A stretch of 64,000 bases of DNA from Prorocentrum cordatum (GCA_963575745.1 CAUYUJ010017793.1:537501-601500); one strand, 5' to 3'; counted from the first letter of the stretch, positions 10,391 to 21,607 are shown. Notes: generated by a model not told the origin, from the sequence alone. A program made the numbers and translations.

Positions 10391-13160
10391 CGTTTTGGAG
10401 CCCTTTTGGGCCGTCGTGGAGCCCCTTTGGGCCGTTTTGCAGCTTCTTGGGGGACTTGGATCGTCTTGGGGCACTCTTGGCGGTCTCTTGGAGCCCTCTC
10501 CGGAGCCTCTTGGAGACCTCTTGGGGCTCTCCTGGGGCCGTCTTGGGGTCCTCTTGTGCCGTTTGGGGGCCCTCTTGGGCCTTCGTGTGGCCCTCTTGGG
10601 CCGTCACAGGGGCCCTCTTGGGGCCTTTTGGGCCGACTTGGGGAGATTTTGGGGGCGCCTTGGCCTGTCTGGAAATCATGTAAGAACAGAAACGGCGGAT
10701 GAGCTGAACATGTACGTTTTCCCATGACGCTCGGGGCCCTCTCGGAGCGTCTTTGGGGCCTCCTGGACCGCCTTGGACCTGCCGTCTTGGGGCCCTCCAA
10801 AGCTGTTGTGGGGCCCTCTTGGGCCGCCTTGGGGCCCTCTGGCCAGTTCACCCGGAAAAATATAAAGAAACATGCCATGGGAGCCGCCCGGGAGCCGCTT
10901 CGTTCGAAAACATACAAGGGAAACGGGGCATTAGAAGCGCATTTCGAGATGTCGCTGGCTTGCCCGTTCTTTCTCTCTGTCTCCCCGTCTGGAGGCTCTC
11001 TTGGGGCATCTTGGTGGCATAGTGGGCGCGCTCTGGGAGGCCTCTTCAGGGGGGAACTAGGGCATGTTGGTATCTTGGGAAGGCACTAGGGCGCGATAAA
11101 CACGAATGAAGATTATGAGAATACTGTCGATGAAGATAATGACGACATACTGTTTCTTGGAAGCATCTTGGGCGTCTCCCAGGCCCTCCTTGGGCCATCT
11201 TGTGGCGCTCTTTGGCCGTCTTGGGGCCCTTGTGGGCCGTTCTCAGGCCCTCATGGGAGTCTCTCGGGCCCGCTTGGGAGCCTCTTGGGGCCCTCTTGGG
11301 GCTCTGTTGGGGCCGTCTGGGGCTCTCTTGGGCAGTCTCGGGCCCCCTTGGGGCGTCTGGGGGCCTCTTGGACTGCTTTCGGCCCCTTTGGGTTGGCCTG
11401 TGGGGCCGTGTTGGGACGATCTTCGGGGCCTCTTGCGCCGTCTGGGGCCCGTCTGGGGGGCCCTCTTGGACCGTTATGGGCTCCTTTGGGGCGCCTCTGG
11501 GGCCGTCTTGGGACGATCTTTGGGGCCTCTAGAGCCGTCGGGGCCTTTCCAGTATTGAAAAGGGGAGAACCCTAGAAACATGCAAAAACCCTAAGGAAAT
11601 CAATATGTTTGGCATGCTGAAGCCCTCTCGGGGGCCCTCTTGAGGGACTCTGGAGCCGTCTCGAGGCTCTCTTGGACCGTCTGGAGGCCATCTGAACCAT
11701 CTGGGGGCCCCCTTGGACCGATTTCGGCCTCTGGGGCCGCCTTGGGGCAATTTTTGGGGCCTCTTGGGCCGTCTTGGGCCCGTCTGGGGGCCCTGAGCCG
11801 TCTCGGGACGATCTGTGGGGCCTCTTGGGCCGTCTGGGGCCCTTCTGGAGCTGGAAAGGGGAGAATCCGAAATGCATGCCCAAACCATATGGCGACTCAA
11901 TGTGTTTGGCCTCCTGAGGCCCTCTCGAGGTCCTTCTTGGGGGCCTCTGGAGCCGCGGAGACCACCTGAAGCTCCCTTGGGGCCGTCTTGGGGCCCTCTG
12001 AAGCGATGTTGGGGCCCTCTTGGGGCCGTCCTGATGCCCTCTGGCCAGGTCACCCGAAAACAGACGACGAAACAGGCCATGGGAGCCGCCCGGGAGCCGC
12101 TCCACTCGAAAACACATACGAGGGGAACAAGCCATGAGAGCCTGCTCGGCACGGGGGCGGAAGACGCATTCACTTTCAGGGCGCGAGATGTCGCTGGCTT
12201 GCCCGTGCGTTGTCTCTGTCTCCCCGTCTGGAGGCTCTCTTGGGGCCTCTTGGTGGCATATTGGGCGCCGTCCAGGGCTATCTCGAAGCTGCAGGGGGCT
12301 TCTTGAGGGGGGACCAGGGCGTGCTGGTATCTTGGAAGGCACCAGAACGCGACAAAAACACGAATGAAGATTAGGATACTACTGCTGATGATGACGACGA
12401 CATACTGTCTCTTGGGAGCATCTGGGGCGTCTCCCAAGCCCCCCTCGGAACGTCTTGTGGCTCTCTTAGGCCCCCTTGGGGCCCGTCTGGGCCGTCCTCA
12501 GGCTCTCTTGGGAGCCTCTCGGGCCGTCCTGGCACAATCTCGGGGGGCTCTGGAGCTGTATCGGGCCGCTCTTGCCCGAAAAGGCGAGGAGTAGGAAAAC
12601 CGCCATAAAACCTAAAGGCAACAATGGTTTGCTCGTCCTCCAGCACTTTTGGGGGTCCTCTCGGGTGCCGCTTGGGGTGTCTTGAAGGCCCCTTGGGCTG
12701 TACTGAGGCCATCTTGGGCTATCTTGGATCGCTCTTGTGCCGTGTTCGGTCCCGTCTGGGCCTCTCTCACGCCGTCTTGGAGATGCCTTAAGCTGGCGAG
12801 GAGCTTATGCAGGTAGGGCGGGGCCAAGGGCGCCGCCCGCGCGGCGAAAGCCATACGTTCGTTTGTTTCCCGCTTAGACCGCCCATCGGTGCTCGGGGAG
12901 GGGGGTTCTTGGAGACCTGTTGAGCCGTATTGAGGCCGTCGTTGGCTATCTGGATCGCTCGTTGGCCGTCCTCGGACCCGTGTGGGCCTTTCTACGCCGT
13001 TTTGAAGCCACTGAAGCCGTCTGCGCACGTGCAAATGTTCGAACACGCCTTGGGGCCGTCTTGGGGGTATCTTGGGCCACCTTGGGGCGATCTTACGGGC
13101 GTCTTGGCGGCATCCTGGACCGTCTTAGAGGACGCTTGGCCGCTCATGGGCTGCCTTGAA
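10391..13160. repeat. GGCCNTCTTGG repeat, G-rich orientation, long block
   Basis: Continuous TCTTGGGGCCC-type text. A diverged 1,202-bp repeat is embedded: GCCATGGGAGCCGCCCGGGA at 10874 and 12076, with shared GAGATGTCGCTGGCTTGCCC and GACGACATACTGT further on. GAAAAGGGGAGAA and TGGAAAGGGGAGAATCC near 11560 and 11850 mark a shorter repeat. Confidence 0.9.
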
Positions 13161-13339
13161 GGTACCTCAGATTGATGAGGACGTTACGCGCTTACGCGAA
13201 GCCTACGCGGAGCTCACACGGAGCTTACGTTGCCGCCCGCTTCGGGCCCTGGTGTCAAGAACTGGTTACGTCACCGCTCTCTGTTGGGAGCCTTGGTCTT
13301 ATCAGCGTGGTTACATCCCTGCTCCTTCTGGGGAGCCGC

Positions 13340-13760
13340 GGTGATCAGGGTCCGCTAACAATCCGTTTACACGAAACTCGTTTCCTTGTTAACGGTCCGT
13401 TAACAAAGGGAAAAGGCGTCCGTCACCCGATGCTCCCTGCTAAGTCCCTGTTAAGGGTTCCGCTAACAAGGAAAAGGGTGCCCGAGCGTGTAACCCTGTT
13501 AAACACCCGACGATCCCTGTTAAGCACACGATGTTCCCTGTTAAGGGCTCCGTTAACAAGGAACAGGAATGTAGTGTCCGTGTTAAACACTAGAATTTCC
13601 CTGCTAAGGGCTCCGTTAACAAGGAAAAGGAATGCCCGAGCGAAACAAATCCCTGTCAACGCTCCGTTAACAGGGAAATGGGCGGGCCAGAAAAACACCA
13701 GATGTTCCCTGTTAAGGGCTCCGTTGACATGGGAAAAGGGCGGGCCAGTAGATCCGCAGT
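13340..13760. repeat. GTTAACGG/CCGTTAAC repeat cluster
   Basis: At least seven near-copies of CCCTGTTAAGGGCTCCGTTA, then ACAAGGAAAAGG, spaced about 40-75 bp. GTTAAC and TTAAGGG make each copy partly self-complementary. Confidence 0.85.
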
Positions 13761-13804
13761 GCAGATGCCACCCGCTCACACTGCCCCCAATTAATTCCTT
13801 CGGA

Positions 13805-14340
13805 CTAACGGATCGCACGCTACGCGCGCTTTCCGTCACCTGCAACGCCCCCCTGCCTACCCCCACCCCCCGACCCCTTGTTATTCCTCCCGGATCGCGA
13901 CGCTACGCGCGCAAAACGGGCCATTAGAACCTGGTCGCCCCCTGCCTACCCCCCCACCCCCCCTTGTCATTTCCCCTGGCTGACGGATCGCGACGCTGCG
14001 CGCGCCCCCCCCCTACCCCCCGCCCTGTTATTTCTCCCGGCTAACGGATCGCGACGCTACGCGCGCGTTCCGTCATCTGGGCCTACGGCTGCCTACCCCC
14101 CCCGCCCCCCGCGTGTCATCTCTCCCGACTATCGGATCGCGACTCTACGCGCGCTTTCCGTCGTCTGGGTGCGGGGCTGCCTACCCCCCCACCTCCCGCG
14201 TGTCATTTCTCCCGACTATCGGATCGCGACGCTACGCGCGTTATCCGTCATCTGGGTGCGGGGCTGCCTACCCCACCACCACCCCCGTGTTCTTTCTCCC
14301 GACTCACGGATCGCGACGCTGCGCGCGCTCTCCGTCATCC
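13805..14340. repeat. Satellite of about 87 bp built on GGATCGCGACGCTACGCGCG
   Basis: The word GGATCGC...ACGCGCG starts units at 13810, 13892, 13985, 14046, 14134, 14221 and 14308. The last three spacings are 88, 87 and 87 bp; earlier ones vary (61-93). Between them are GTCATCTGGGTGCGGGGCTG and C-rich spacers. Confidence 0.9.
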
Positions 14341-14479
14341 GCCGCTCCCTGTGGTCTGGCCTGCGCGTTTGGTTTTGGCTCGTTTTCCAAAATGGCGCTC
14401 CCCATTAGGCTTCGGCGCGTCCTGCCCGCCACACGAAAAGGCGCACAACTCGCCGAACGACTCCCAATCGCCTCCGAGA

Positions 14480-15215
14480 CGGCTCAGACGGCTCAAGATG
14501 GCATCCAACGTCGCCCCCAAGATGGTCCAAAATGGCCTCCGAGATGGCCTGAGAAGGTCAAAGATGCTTTCAAGTCCGCCAACGACGCCTCCTGGACGGC
14601 CCAAGAATGCCTCAAGAGGCCTCCAAGACGCCCAAGAGGCCGCAAACAATCGTCCAAGAGGCCTCCAAGTTGGCCCCAGAATGTCCCAATAGCCCCCCAA
14701 AACGGCCCCAAAAAGCCCCCAAGACGCCCAAGATGGCCTCCAATACGGCCCTGGAGCACCCCAAGAGGGCCTTAAGTCGGCTCAGAGAGGTCGCAAAGAC
14801 GGCGTCCGACGGCGTCAGACGGGCCAGGAGGCCATCAAGACGGCCAACCATGGCTCTAAGATAGCCCAATAGGCCCCCCGTGGTCCCCAAGATTGCCCAG
14901 GAGGCAACCAAGATGGCCTCCAGGAAGGCCCAAAGAGGCCAACATGCTTGATTGTCCTACAATTCTTGATGGATGGTGGCATATGTTTCTTTTCAGCCTT
15001 CTGACGACCCGGGACAGCCCAAGAGCCCCCAAAGATCGCCAAAGAGGCCTCCAAGATGGCCTCATAACGGCACAAGAGCCCCCCAAGACGGCCCAAGACG
15101 GCCTCCAAGACGCCCAAGATGGCCTCCAAAACGGCCCTGGAGCACCCCAAGCAGGCCCCATGTCGGCCCAGAGAGGCCCCCAAGACGGCTTCCAACGCCT
15201 CGGCGAGGCGCGGCC
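14480..15215. repeat. GGCCNTCTTGG repeat, C-rich orientation
   Basis: CCAAGACGGCC/CCAAGATGGCC text. ACGCCCAAGATGGCCTCCAA, then a CGGCCCTGGAGCACCCCAAG segment, occurs at about 14720 and 15110. A 60-bp unique insert lies near 14945. Confidence 0.85.
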
Positions 15216-15500
15216 AGTGGACACAGTCCCCGAGCTGGAAAAGACCACCGCGCATCGACGCAGGCGCCTGCAGACCTCGACCCTCGAGCCTGTCCCCTGG
15301 GAGGCCGATCGGCCCGACGCTGGTCAGCCCGACGCAGCGCGACGTGGGGGTGGGTCGGCGGTGGACAATACTCCCTTCAGCGAACCTCCCTTCAAAGAGA
15401 GCGGCCGAGGACCCAGACCGGCGGGCCTGGACCCGCACAGAGGACGGCCGCGACGCCCCCTCGCGAACGGAAGACTGCCAATTCCTTAATCGACGTGTCG
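15216..15500. other. Unique GC-rich DNA, no gene recognised
   Basis: Open frames exist, but none has recognisable protein features. Confidence 0.4.
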
Positions 15501-15503
15501 GGG

Positions 15504-15679
15504 TACAGTCAAAAATCCTCATAAGGACGCGCGGTAAGGACGCAAGACCCTTGGAAGCCGAAGTTGGGACTTTGGGGCGGCGGACAGCGAAAACCCAAAG
15601 GACGCAAGAGCAAGGAAGAGCAAGGACGCAAGGATACCCTGAGCAAAGTCGCGCGTCCTTATTAGGGTTTTTGACTGTA
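15504..15679. mobile_element. TIR family 2 element (176 bp)
   Basis: The ends are near-perfect inverted repeats of about 30 bp: TACAGTCAAAAATCCTCATA on the left, and TATTAGGGTTTTTGACTGTA on the right. The interior has repeated AAGGACGCAAG words and no ORF. Confidence 0.75.
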
Positions 15680-15824
15680 GGAGGTCGGTCCACCCCCGAG
15701 GAAGGGGGGGAGGGGGGGCTGCCTCCGGCTGCGCGCTCGCGCCGCCGCCACCTGCGCGGGCGTGCGCGGGGGGGGCGCGGCGGAGCCCCTTGCCCGGGAA
15801 TCGGGACAACGCGGGGGAGAGAGA

Positions 15825-15990
15825 GGAAGAGGAGGAGGAGGAGGAGGAGGAGGAGGAGGAGGAGGAAGAGGAAGAAAGGAAGGAGAGGAGGAGGAGGAGG
15901 AGGAGGAGGAGGAGGAGGAGGAGGTGGTGGAGGAGGAGGAGGAGGGGGAGGAGGAGGAAGAGGAGGAGGAGGAGAAGGAGGAGGAAATGT
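15825..15990. repeat. GGA microsatellite
   Basis: GAGGAGGAG with minor AGG/AAG variants, purine-only for about 150 bp on the plus strand. Confidence 0.95.
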
Positions 15991-16479
15991 TGACCCCCCT
16001 CACACCCCGAGAACCCCACGCCTGCCTGTTGTTGGGCGGGCAGAGCGGAGGGCGACGAGGGAACAAGGGGGGGACAAGGAGGAAGACGAGGCCGAGGGGG
16101 GAGGAGGCAGCGACCGCCCCGGGGCGCAGACGCGACGACGCGGAAGGACAGGCAACGAGAGGGGAGGCGCCAAACCGGCGAGGCATGACGGCAAACAACA
16201 GCCGAAGAGAGACACGACATCCGCAGCACCACGGCCACGGAGCCGATATGAGTGGCCCGCTCACCACACCACATGCATTCCCGAGAGAGTTCTGCATGCC
16301 GAAGCGCGCATCCGCCGCTGCAGCAGCGCTCAGTTTCGAGAACCGTTCGGTCTACCAGCATGCCGTCCCAGCGCTGCTGCGCCGCCAGGGCACCCCTGCA
16401 GAACCTCCGCCCATGTTCACGGAAAACGGCGCCGCATTCGTGTCGCACGGGAAATGCGGGACGGGCGGGAAGAACGAGA

Positions 16480-17010
16480 CAACAGCAACAATCAGAGACT
16501 CTGCAAGACTGTCGGTAACATGATTGCGAGGCCTCTTGGACTTCGGTCGTTGGACTCAGCGTCGACACCGCCATGACGTGCTGTCGCAACCCAGGGATCA
16601 CAGCCAGGGTCCATCCACGGATCTCACGGCGCACCAAGAAGGTCATGCCGCCGCAGCCGAGCACCGTCACGGCTATCGCCGCCTCCACCGCCAGCATCAT
16701 CGTCAGGATCGCGATCATCAAGGGGTTGAGTGTGCTGCACAAGTAGTGCAGCAACCCACATGAAGGTGACGGGAACATGCGACGCCCCAGTCGAAGCAGC
16801 ACGGCCGTGGCCGGCGGCAGCAGCCTCCAGGCGAGCGCGGACGAAGGGAGGCCCGAACGACCAGGCTCGCCCGACCATTCTGAGCATGGCCGTGTCCGCC
16901 TGCGGCAGCAGACCGTAGCCGACGAGGACCTTCTCGCAGCGGGTGCTCGGCCGCACGCGGAAGTGACGCCCTGCCGCCAGTTGGGCCCTGTACCGTGCGA
17001 GATGGGAGGC
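16480..17010 (-). pseudogene. Possible membrane-protein fragment with a frameshift
   Basis: On the minus strand, HLARYRAQLAAGRHFRVRPSTRCEKVLVGYGLLPQADTAMLRMVGRAWSF leads to HVPVTFMWVAALLV. After a one-base frame change near 16740 it continues as STLNPLMIAILTMMLAVEAAIAVTVLGCGGMTFLVRREIRGWTLAVIPGL. The segment NPLMIAILTMMLAVEAAIAVTVL is a convincing transmembrane stretch. It lies 0.5 kb downstream of the membrane-like frame ending at 17540 and could be another part of the same gene, or a separate relic. No family is recognised. Confidence 0.3.
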
Positions 17011-17124
17011 GGAAGAATTCGGCCACGGGAAGGGGAGATGCGGCCGCGCGGGGCGAGGCCGCGGAGGAGGGGCCGCGCGCGCGGCCCGGTGGCCCCCGGG
17101 ACCCGCAAGTGCTGGACCCGCAGT

Positions 17125-17250
17125 GGCTGGGAGGAGGAGGAGGAGGAGGAGGAGGAGGAAGAAGAGGACGAGGAGGAGGAGGAGGACGAGGAGGAGGAGG
17201 ACGAGGAGGAGGAGGACGTGGAGGATTCGGAGGAGGGGGAGGAAGAAGAG
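17125..17250. repeat. GGA microsatellite
   Basis: GAGGAGGAGGA with GACGAG interruptions. The long frames across it encode Glu or Gly only. Confidence 0.9.
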
Positions 17251-17539
17251 ATGAAGGAGTGGGAGGCACCACGCTGCAGTAGGAGAAGGTCCACCCGGCT
17301 GTCCATGGAAGAGCAAGGCGGCGCAGTCAGACGTTCGCGCGATTGCACGAGCTCTGGCCTCTACCAACTGCTTAATCGAAAGGGCACGGCCTTCCCTGAC
17401 TCTTGTTGTCTCTCATACTTCCAATCGCTACAGCAGCATAACATGAATCAGATGCGGAAAGTAGATCCAGAAAGCACAGAAACACCTTGATCGTGTATAT
17501 CACCCGATATAGACCTTGAAAGAAATCGAAGGCAGGCCA

Positions 17540-18067
17540 TCACAACTCCTCCTTGATTGGGGTATCGGTCGCGTTCCAGAGATCCCCCACCCACCGCCAT
17601 CGGGAGAGAAAGGGAAGGACGGGGAACGCGAAGGTGCTGTAGATGAGGAAGTTCAGCGGGAAGGAGGGGCACGCAGTGCGAAACTGCCTAGCATGCTTCC
17701 TTGAGGGCACTGCAGAATGTTTCCAGCAAGCCACCAGAGAGCCCATTGCCAACATAATCCTGCAAAACCTTGCAACCTTGCATTCTGTGCGACCAGAAAC
17801 CTTCTTACAGTTAGACCGTGTTGTGTGAACGTAGCCTTTACCTGCATGGAAAAGACAGCTAAGGAGCACCATTTGGGTCGCATCAGGATGACTCATGAGC
17901 CCAGCGAGCTTCACGAGGAACATAAATATTTGAAGAGCCCAGGGAGGTCCCTGAAGGTCTTGTGATAGGCGCACTAGACCACCAGGAAACCCGCACAGCG
18001 AGCTACTCGCCCCAGCCTGCGGAAAGTGCTGAGCAAGGACGCGGATCATCGGGTCAACCACGAACAC
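17540..18067 (-). CDS. Candidate 3' end of a membrane-protein gene
   Basis: A 175-codon minus-strand frame has two hydrophobic stretches, WALQIFMFLVKLAGLM and FPLNFLIYSTFAFPVLPFL, and ends naturally in WNATDTPIKEEL then TGA (17540-17542). A possible GT-AG intron lies between them: donor GTAAAG ending at 17841 and acceptor TTCTGCAG at 17710, 132 nt and in frame, so the ORF stays open whether or not it is removed. Removing it joins CLFHA to a Val and PSRKHARQF. The beginning of the frame (MFVVDPMIRVL...) may be intronic. No family is recognised; coding potential rests on composition only. Confidence 0.35.
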   Translation of the reverse strand: MFVVDPMIRVLAQHFPQAGASSSLCGFPGGLVRLSQDLQGPPWALQIFMFLVKLAGLMSHPDATQMVLLSCLFHAGKGYVHTTRSNCKKVSGRTECKVARFCRIMLAMGSLVACWKHSAVPSRKHARQFRTACPSFPLNFLIYSTFAFPVLPFLSRWRWVGDLWNATDTPIKEEL

Positions 18068-18149
18068 ATGAGGACCCTGCTAGGAGGACACCCTTGCTTG
18101 ATCCACTGGAAGATCTCAACATGCAAGCGCGAGCTCCCCAAGACCACCC

Positions 18150-18475
18150 TTAGACGGCCTAGGAGGCCTCCAAAAGGCCCCAAAGACGACCTAAGAGCGC
18201 ACCAAGACGCCCCAATAGGCGCCAAATACGGCCCAAGTGGGACCCAAGACGACAGCCACGGGACCCAAGAGAGGGAGCACCAACCGAAAATCTGAGCCTT
18301 CCGCCCCATGAGAACCCCAAGAGGCCCCAAGAGGCGCCCAAGAGGTTTCAAGAGGCCCCTAAGAGGTCCTAAGAAGCTCGCGAAAGGGCCAAAAGAAGCT
18401 CCAAGAGGCCCCAAGACGACCCCCAAGAGACCCCAAAACTGCCCCCAAGGGGCCCCTGCGAGGCTTCCCACAAGA
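18150..18475. repeat. GGCCNTCTTGG repeat, C-rich orientation
   Basis: AAGAGGCCCCAAGAGGCGCC text. It shares AATCTGAGCCTTCCGCCCC with a similar word near 10255. Confidence 0.75.
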
Positions 18476-18549
18476 TCCCAACGAACATCAAATAGGCCTC
18501 TTAACCACAAACAGGGCACAATGGCGGGATGGGCCGACTGCAATTCGAT

Positions 18550-18750
18550 ACGAAAACTGGAACTGATACCACTGCGAATGCTAACACGAATGCTACAATA
18601 GCCATGAATACGGACACCTGTGAGAAAGCAAATTCCAATGCGAATGCGAGCTCGAATGCTACAACTCATGCGATGCCTGATGCTGATACGACTATTGGCA
18701 CTGGTACATGTTCCTCTTCGACGACGACAACGACGACGACGACGACGGGC
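18550..18750. repeat. Degenerate GAATGC-type hexamer tract
   Basis: ACTGCGAATGCTAACACGAA, CCAATGCGAATGCGAGCTCG and similar words, ending in a GAC run near 18720-18750. Confidence 0.6.
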
Positions 18751-18879
18751 AGAGAACGTGCACGGAGAGGAGAACGGGGGAGGGCGTCCGCCATAGCCGT
18801 GCTGGCCCCACTTCCGCGGCCCGGTGACGTTCAGGCCAACCTTCTGAGGCTCGCCTCGCGCGCTGCTTGCGGACAACGC

Positions 18880-19090
18880 CCTTCGCCTCCTCTTCCTCCT
18901 CGTCGTCGTCCTCCTCCTTCTAATGTCCCCCGTCATCGTGCCCCTCGTCGTCCTCCTCCTCATCGTCCTCGCCCTCTCCTCCTCCTCTTCCTCGTCCTCC
19001 TCGTCCTCCTCGTCGTCGTCGTCCTCGCCCTCCTGGTCGTCATCGTCCTCGTTCTCCTTGTTTCCGTCGTCGTCGTCGTCCTCGCTCGGG
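18880..19090. repeat. CCT/GTC triplet array
   Basis: TCCTCCTCGTCGTC text with variants; no gene. Confidence 0.85.
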
Positions 19091-19915
19091 AGTTGCCATC
19101 GGTGTCACTGTCCCAAGGCACTCCCAGGACTTGCAAGGAGGCCAACTGCGACCCCTCACGAGGCCAAGGGACCAAGGGGCTCCATCGGACCCTAGAGTGG
19201 CGTGGAAAGCTGGGGACACTTGGGGGCGGGGACAATTATGGCAACCCCCGAGTCGTCACATCAGACGATGTGATTGCTTAATGCGCGCCCCCGCATGTCC
19301 TGTCTCCTTCCCTGGGGACAGGGTTTCACCCGGCATTAATTTCTATTTTCCACGAGCCAAGGAAAAAGGGGCCTGGAGGCCGAAACCCAGGAAACCCTGT
19401 AGCAAAGACCTTTCCGCCACGGCGCTTGAGGCGGTCGGTGTGTGTCGGGCCCTCTCGCATCTTGCGAAGCAGCAACTGGGGCCCCCCGACGCATCGAGCA
19501 TCGAGCACAAGGTGCCTTTACTGTTGCGTTTTTGGGACTTCCCACCAGACATGCGTCCAATACGCAACGCCTGGTGAACGGGGGTCCGTGACCCCCCCCC
19601 CATGCCCCCGCCCTCGAGGATCCCCCCGCGCACGCCCGAGCGCGGTGGCAGAATCGCGCTGCAGCGCAAGGGGATGGGAAGGACTACAGCACTTTTGAAA
19701 CCTGGATCTCGCTTGGCTCTGGGAAGAGGAGAGGAATGGTTTGGATGCGTCGGCCTCACGTGGGCCTCTGGAGCCCAAACCGCAGGACGCCTCCGAGGAC
19801 CAGGACCTCCGCGGAGGCCCCCGGGGAGCCTCCGGAGACCTCGGCAGAGAGGCCATCAGCCTCCTCCTCGCCCCGTCAGGCGCCCACCATGCCTCGTACC
19901 CTGTCCCCCCTTCGC
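19091..19915. other. Unique DNA, no gene recognised
   Basis: Several 100-140-codon frames overlap on both strands without a domain or consistent coding text. Confidence 0.4.
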
Positions 19916-19919
19916 GTCC

Positions 19920-20160
19920 CGATCCGCCTCCTCCTGATCCTCCTTCTCCTCCTCCTCCTCCTCCTCCTCCTCCTCCTCCTCCTCCTCCTCCTCCTCCTTC
20001 TCCGTCTTCTCCACCTTCGCCTCCTGATCCTCCTCCTCCTCCTCCTCCCCTCCCTCTCCTCCTCCGCCTCCTCGCCCTCCCCCTCTCCTCCTCCTCCTCC
20101 TCCGCCTCCTCCTCCGCCTCCTCCGCCTCCTCCTCCTCCCTCGAGTCCCCCTCCCCTCTG
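19920..20160. repeat. CCT microsatellite
   Basis: TCC triplets with CGCCTCC variants over about 230 bp. Confidence 0.95.
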
Positions 20161-20639
20161 ATACTCTGTGCTCCCCCGTCCTCCCTTCTGCTCCCACTCC
20201 TCCTCCACCGCTCTCATCGCCATATGTCCTCATCGCCCCGCGTCCTCGGCGTGCCTTCCTCCTCGCCCACCACCTCCCTTGAGGCCTCCTCGATGCGGAT
20301 CGAGCAGATGGGGTCGGAGGAAATTGGGCTCCACATCGAGCCAGCTCGGCGATGACTCGGCGATGTGGCGCGATCCTCATCTACTCGGCGCCCATTCGAG
20401 AGGCCCAGACTTCCCCGTCTCCTTCGCCGTCGTCGCCGCCGCCCACGCCACGCCCTCGCCGCTGCCGTCCGCGACCATACCTGGGCCTGTAGCAAGGCGG
20501 CTTGAGACAGCGGCAGCTCATCCTTGGCCCCCAGACCCCTCACGTGAGGGAGCCGCACCCGTCCTCCGAGCTGCGCCGTGGCGGCGAAGGGGCCCTCCGA
20601 AGGCTGACTGCCGCTGCCTCGCCTCGCCATCCCCTGGCA

Positions 20640-21130
20640 CGCCCACGGCCGTCACCGCCGCCGAGCTCGCCGCCCCCTCGCACGCCCACGCTCGTCGTCG
20701 TCGCCGCTGCCGCCGTCCTCCGCGCCGTGGCCGCCGCCGCCGGTCGCCTGCGGAGGCTGGAGCGCCGCCGAGCCCGGCGCTCGGCGGGGGGGCCGCCGCC
20801 ACAGGCTTGGTCGGCATCTGCAGGTGGGGGGGCCGAGCGGCGGCGAGGGCGAGGGCGACGAGGACAGCGCCGCCGAGGCACAGGACGACGACGACGAAGA
20901 GGACGGCCGAGGACGGCGACGGCGACGATGGCGACGAGGAGGTCGGCGCCGACGATGCCGAGGTCGAGGGCGATGAGGACGCCGAGGACGACGACGAGGG
21001 CGACCAGAAAGACAACGCAAACGAGAACGACCAGGACGACTTTGACGACGAGACTGGCGAGGACGATGACAAGGACAGCGATGAGCAGGGCGACGGAGAC
21101 AGCGACGAGGATGTGGGCGAGGACGAAGTC
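20640..21130. repeat. Degenerate GCC then GAC triplet tract
   Basis: CGCCGCCG text to about 20870, then GACGACGAGG to 21130. The frame over the second half reads as a long acidic Asp/Glu stretch that follows directly from the triplet. Confidence 0.7.
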
Positions 21131-21607
21131 GACGATGGGCCTCCTCCTCACACCCGTCCTCCCAGTCTCACTCATAGCCACCCTGCCTTCTACCAGTATC
21201 CCTCCTCGCTACATGCCTCCTCCTCCTCCGAGTCTCTCCCTCCTAGCGCGGGAGGAGCGAGGAAACACGGACGGATGAGGACCACGATCCGTGGCCCGTG
21301 CGCTGGCATCTGCAGTCGAAACATGGCCGCGAGAGCGCGGCTGAAGAACTTAAGCCCCCTCGCCGCGAGAGCAAGGCCCCTATGAGCATACCCAGACGCA
21401 GGACATTCCAAAATTGGCATGGTAAGGCTGCCGCTTGCGCAAGGCCAGCTTTTCCGCCTGGAGCGGTCTCATCGCTGCAACCCTGGGGCACAGAGCGCAC
21501 CAAGCCGCCAGAGGCGGCGCCAGGGTGATGAGACTGCCCCGGACTGCTCGGGAGGCCTGGTGGGCCCGTTTTCCACCACCACCACCATAAGTAGGAGGGG
21601 GACGGGG

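Noticed and set aside
13805-14340. Regular 87-bp spacing as a CRISPR array
   Set aside because: Eukaryotic context, variable unit length, similar rather than unique spacers, and no cas genes.
15119-17348. Long overlapping ORFs of 485 (plus) and 609 (minus) codons
   Set aside because: Much of their length is the GGA arrays; only the membrane-like minus-strand piece at 16480-17010 was kept as a weak candidate.
20168-21385. 405-codon ORF with a long Asp/Glu stretch, like an acidic chaperone tail
   Set aside because: The acidic part is a degenerate GAC triplet tract and the rest is GCC-driven; no folded domain is evident.
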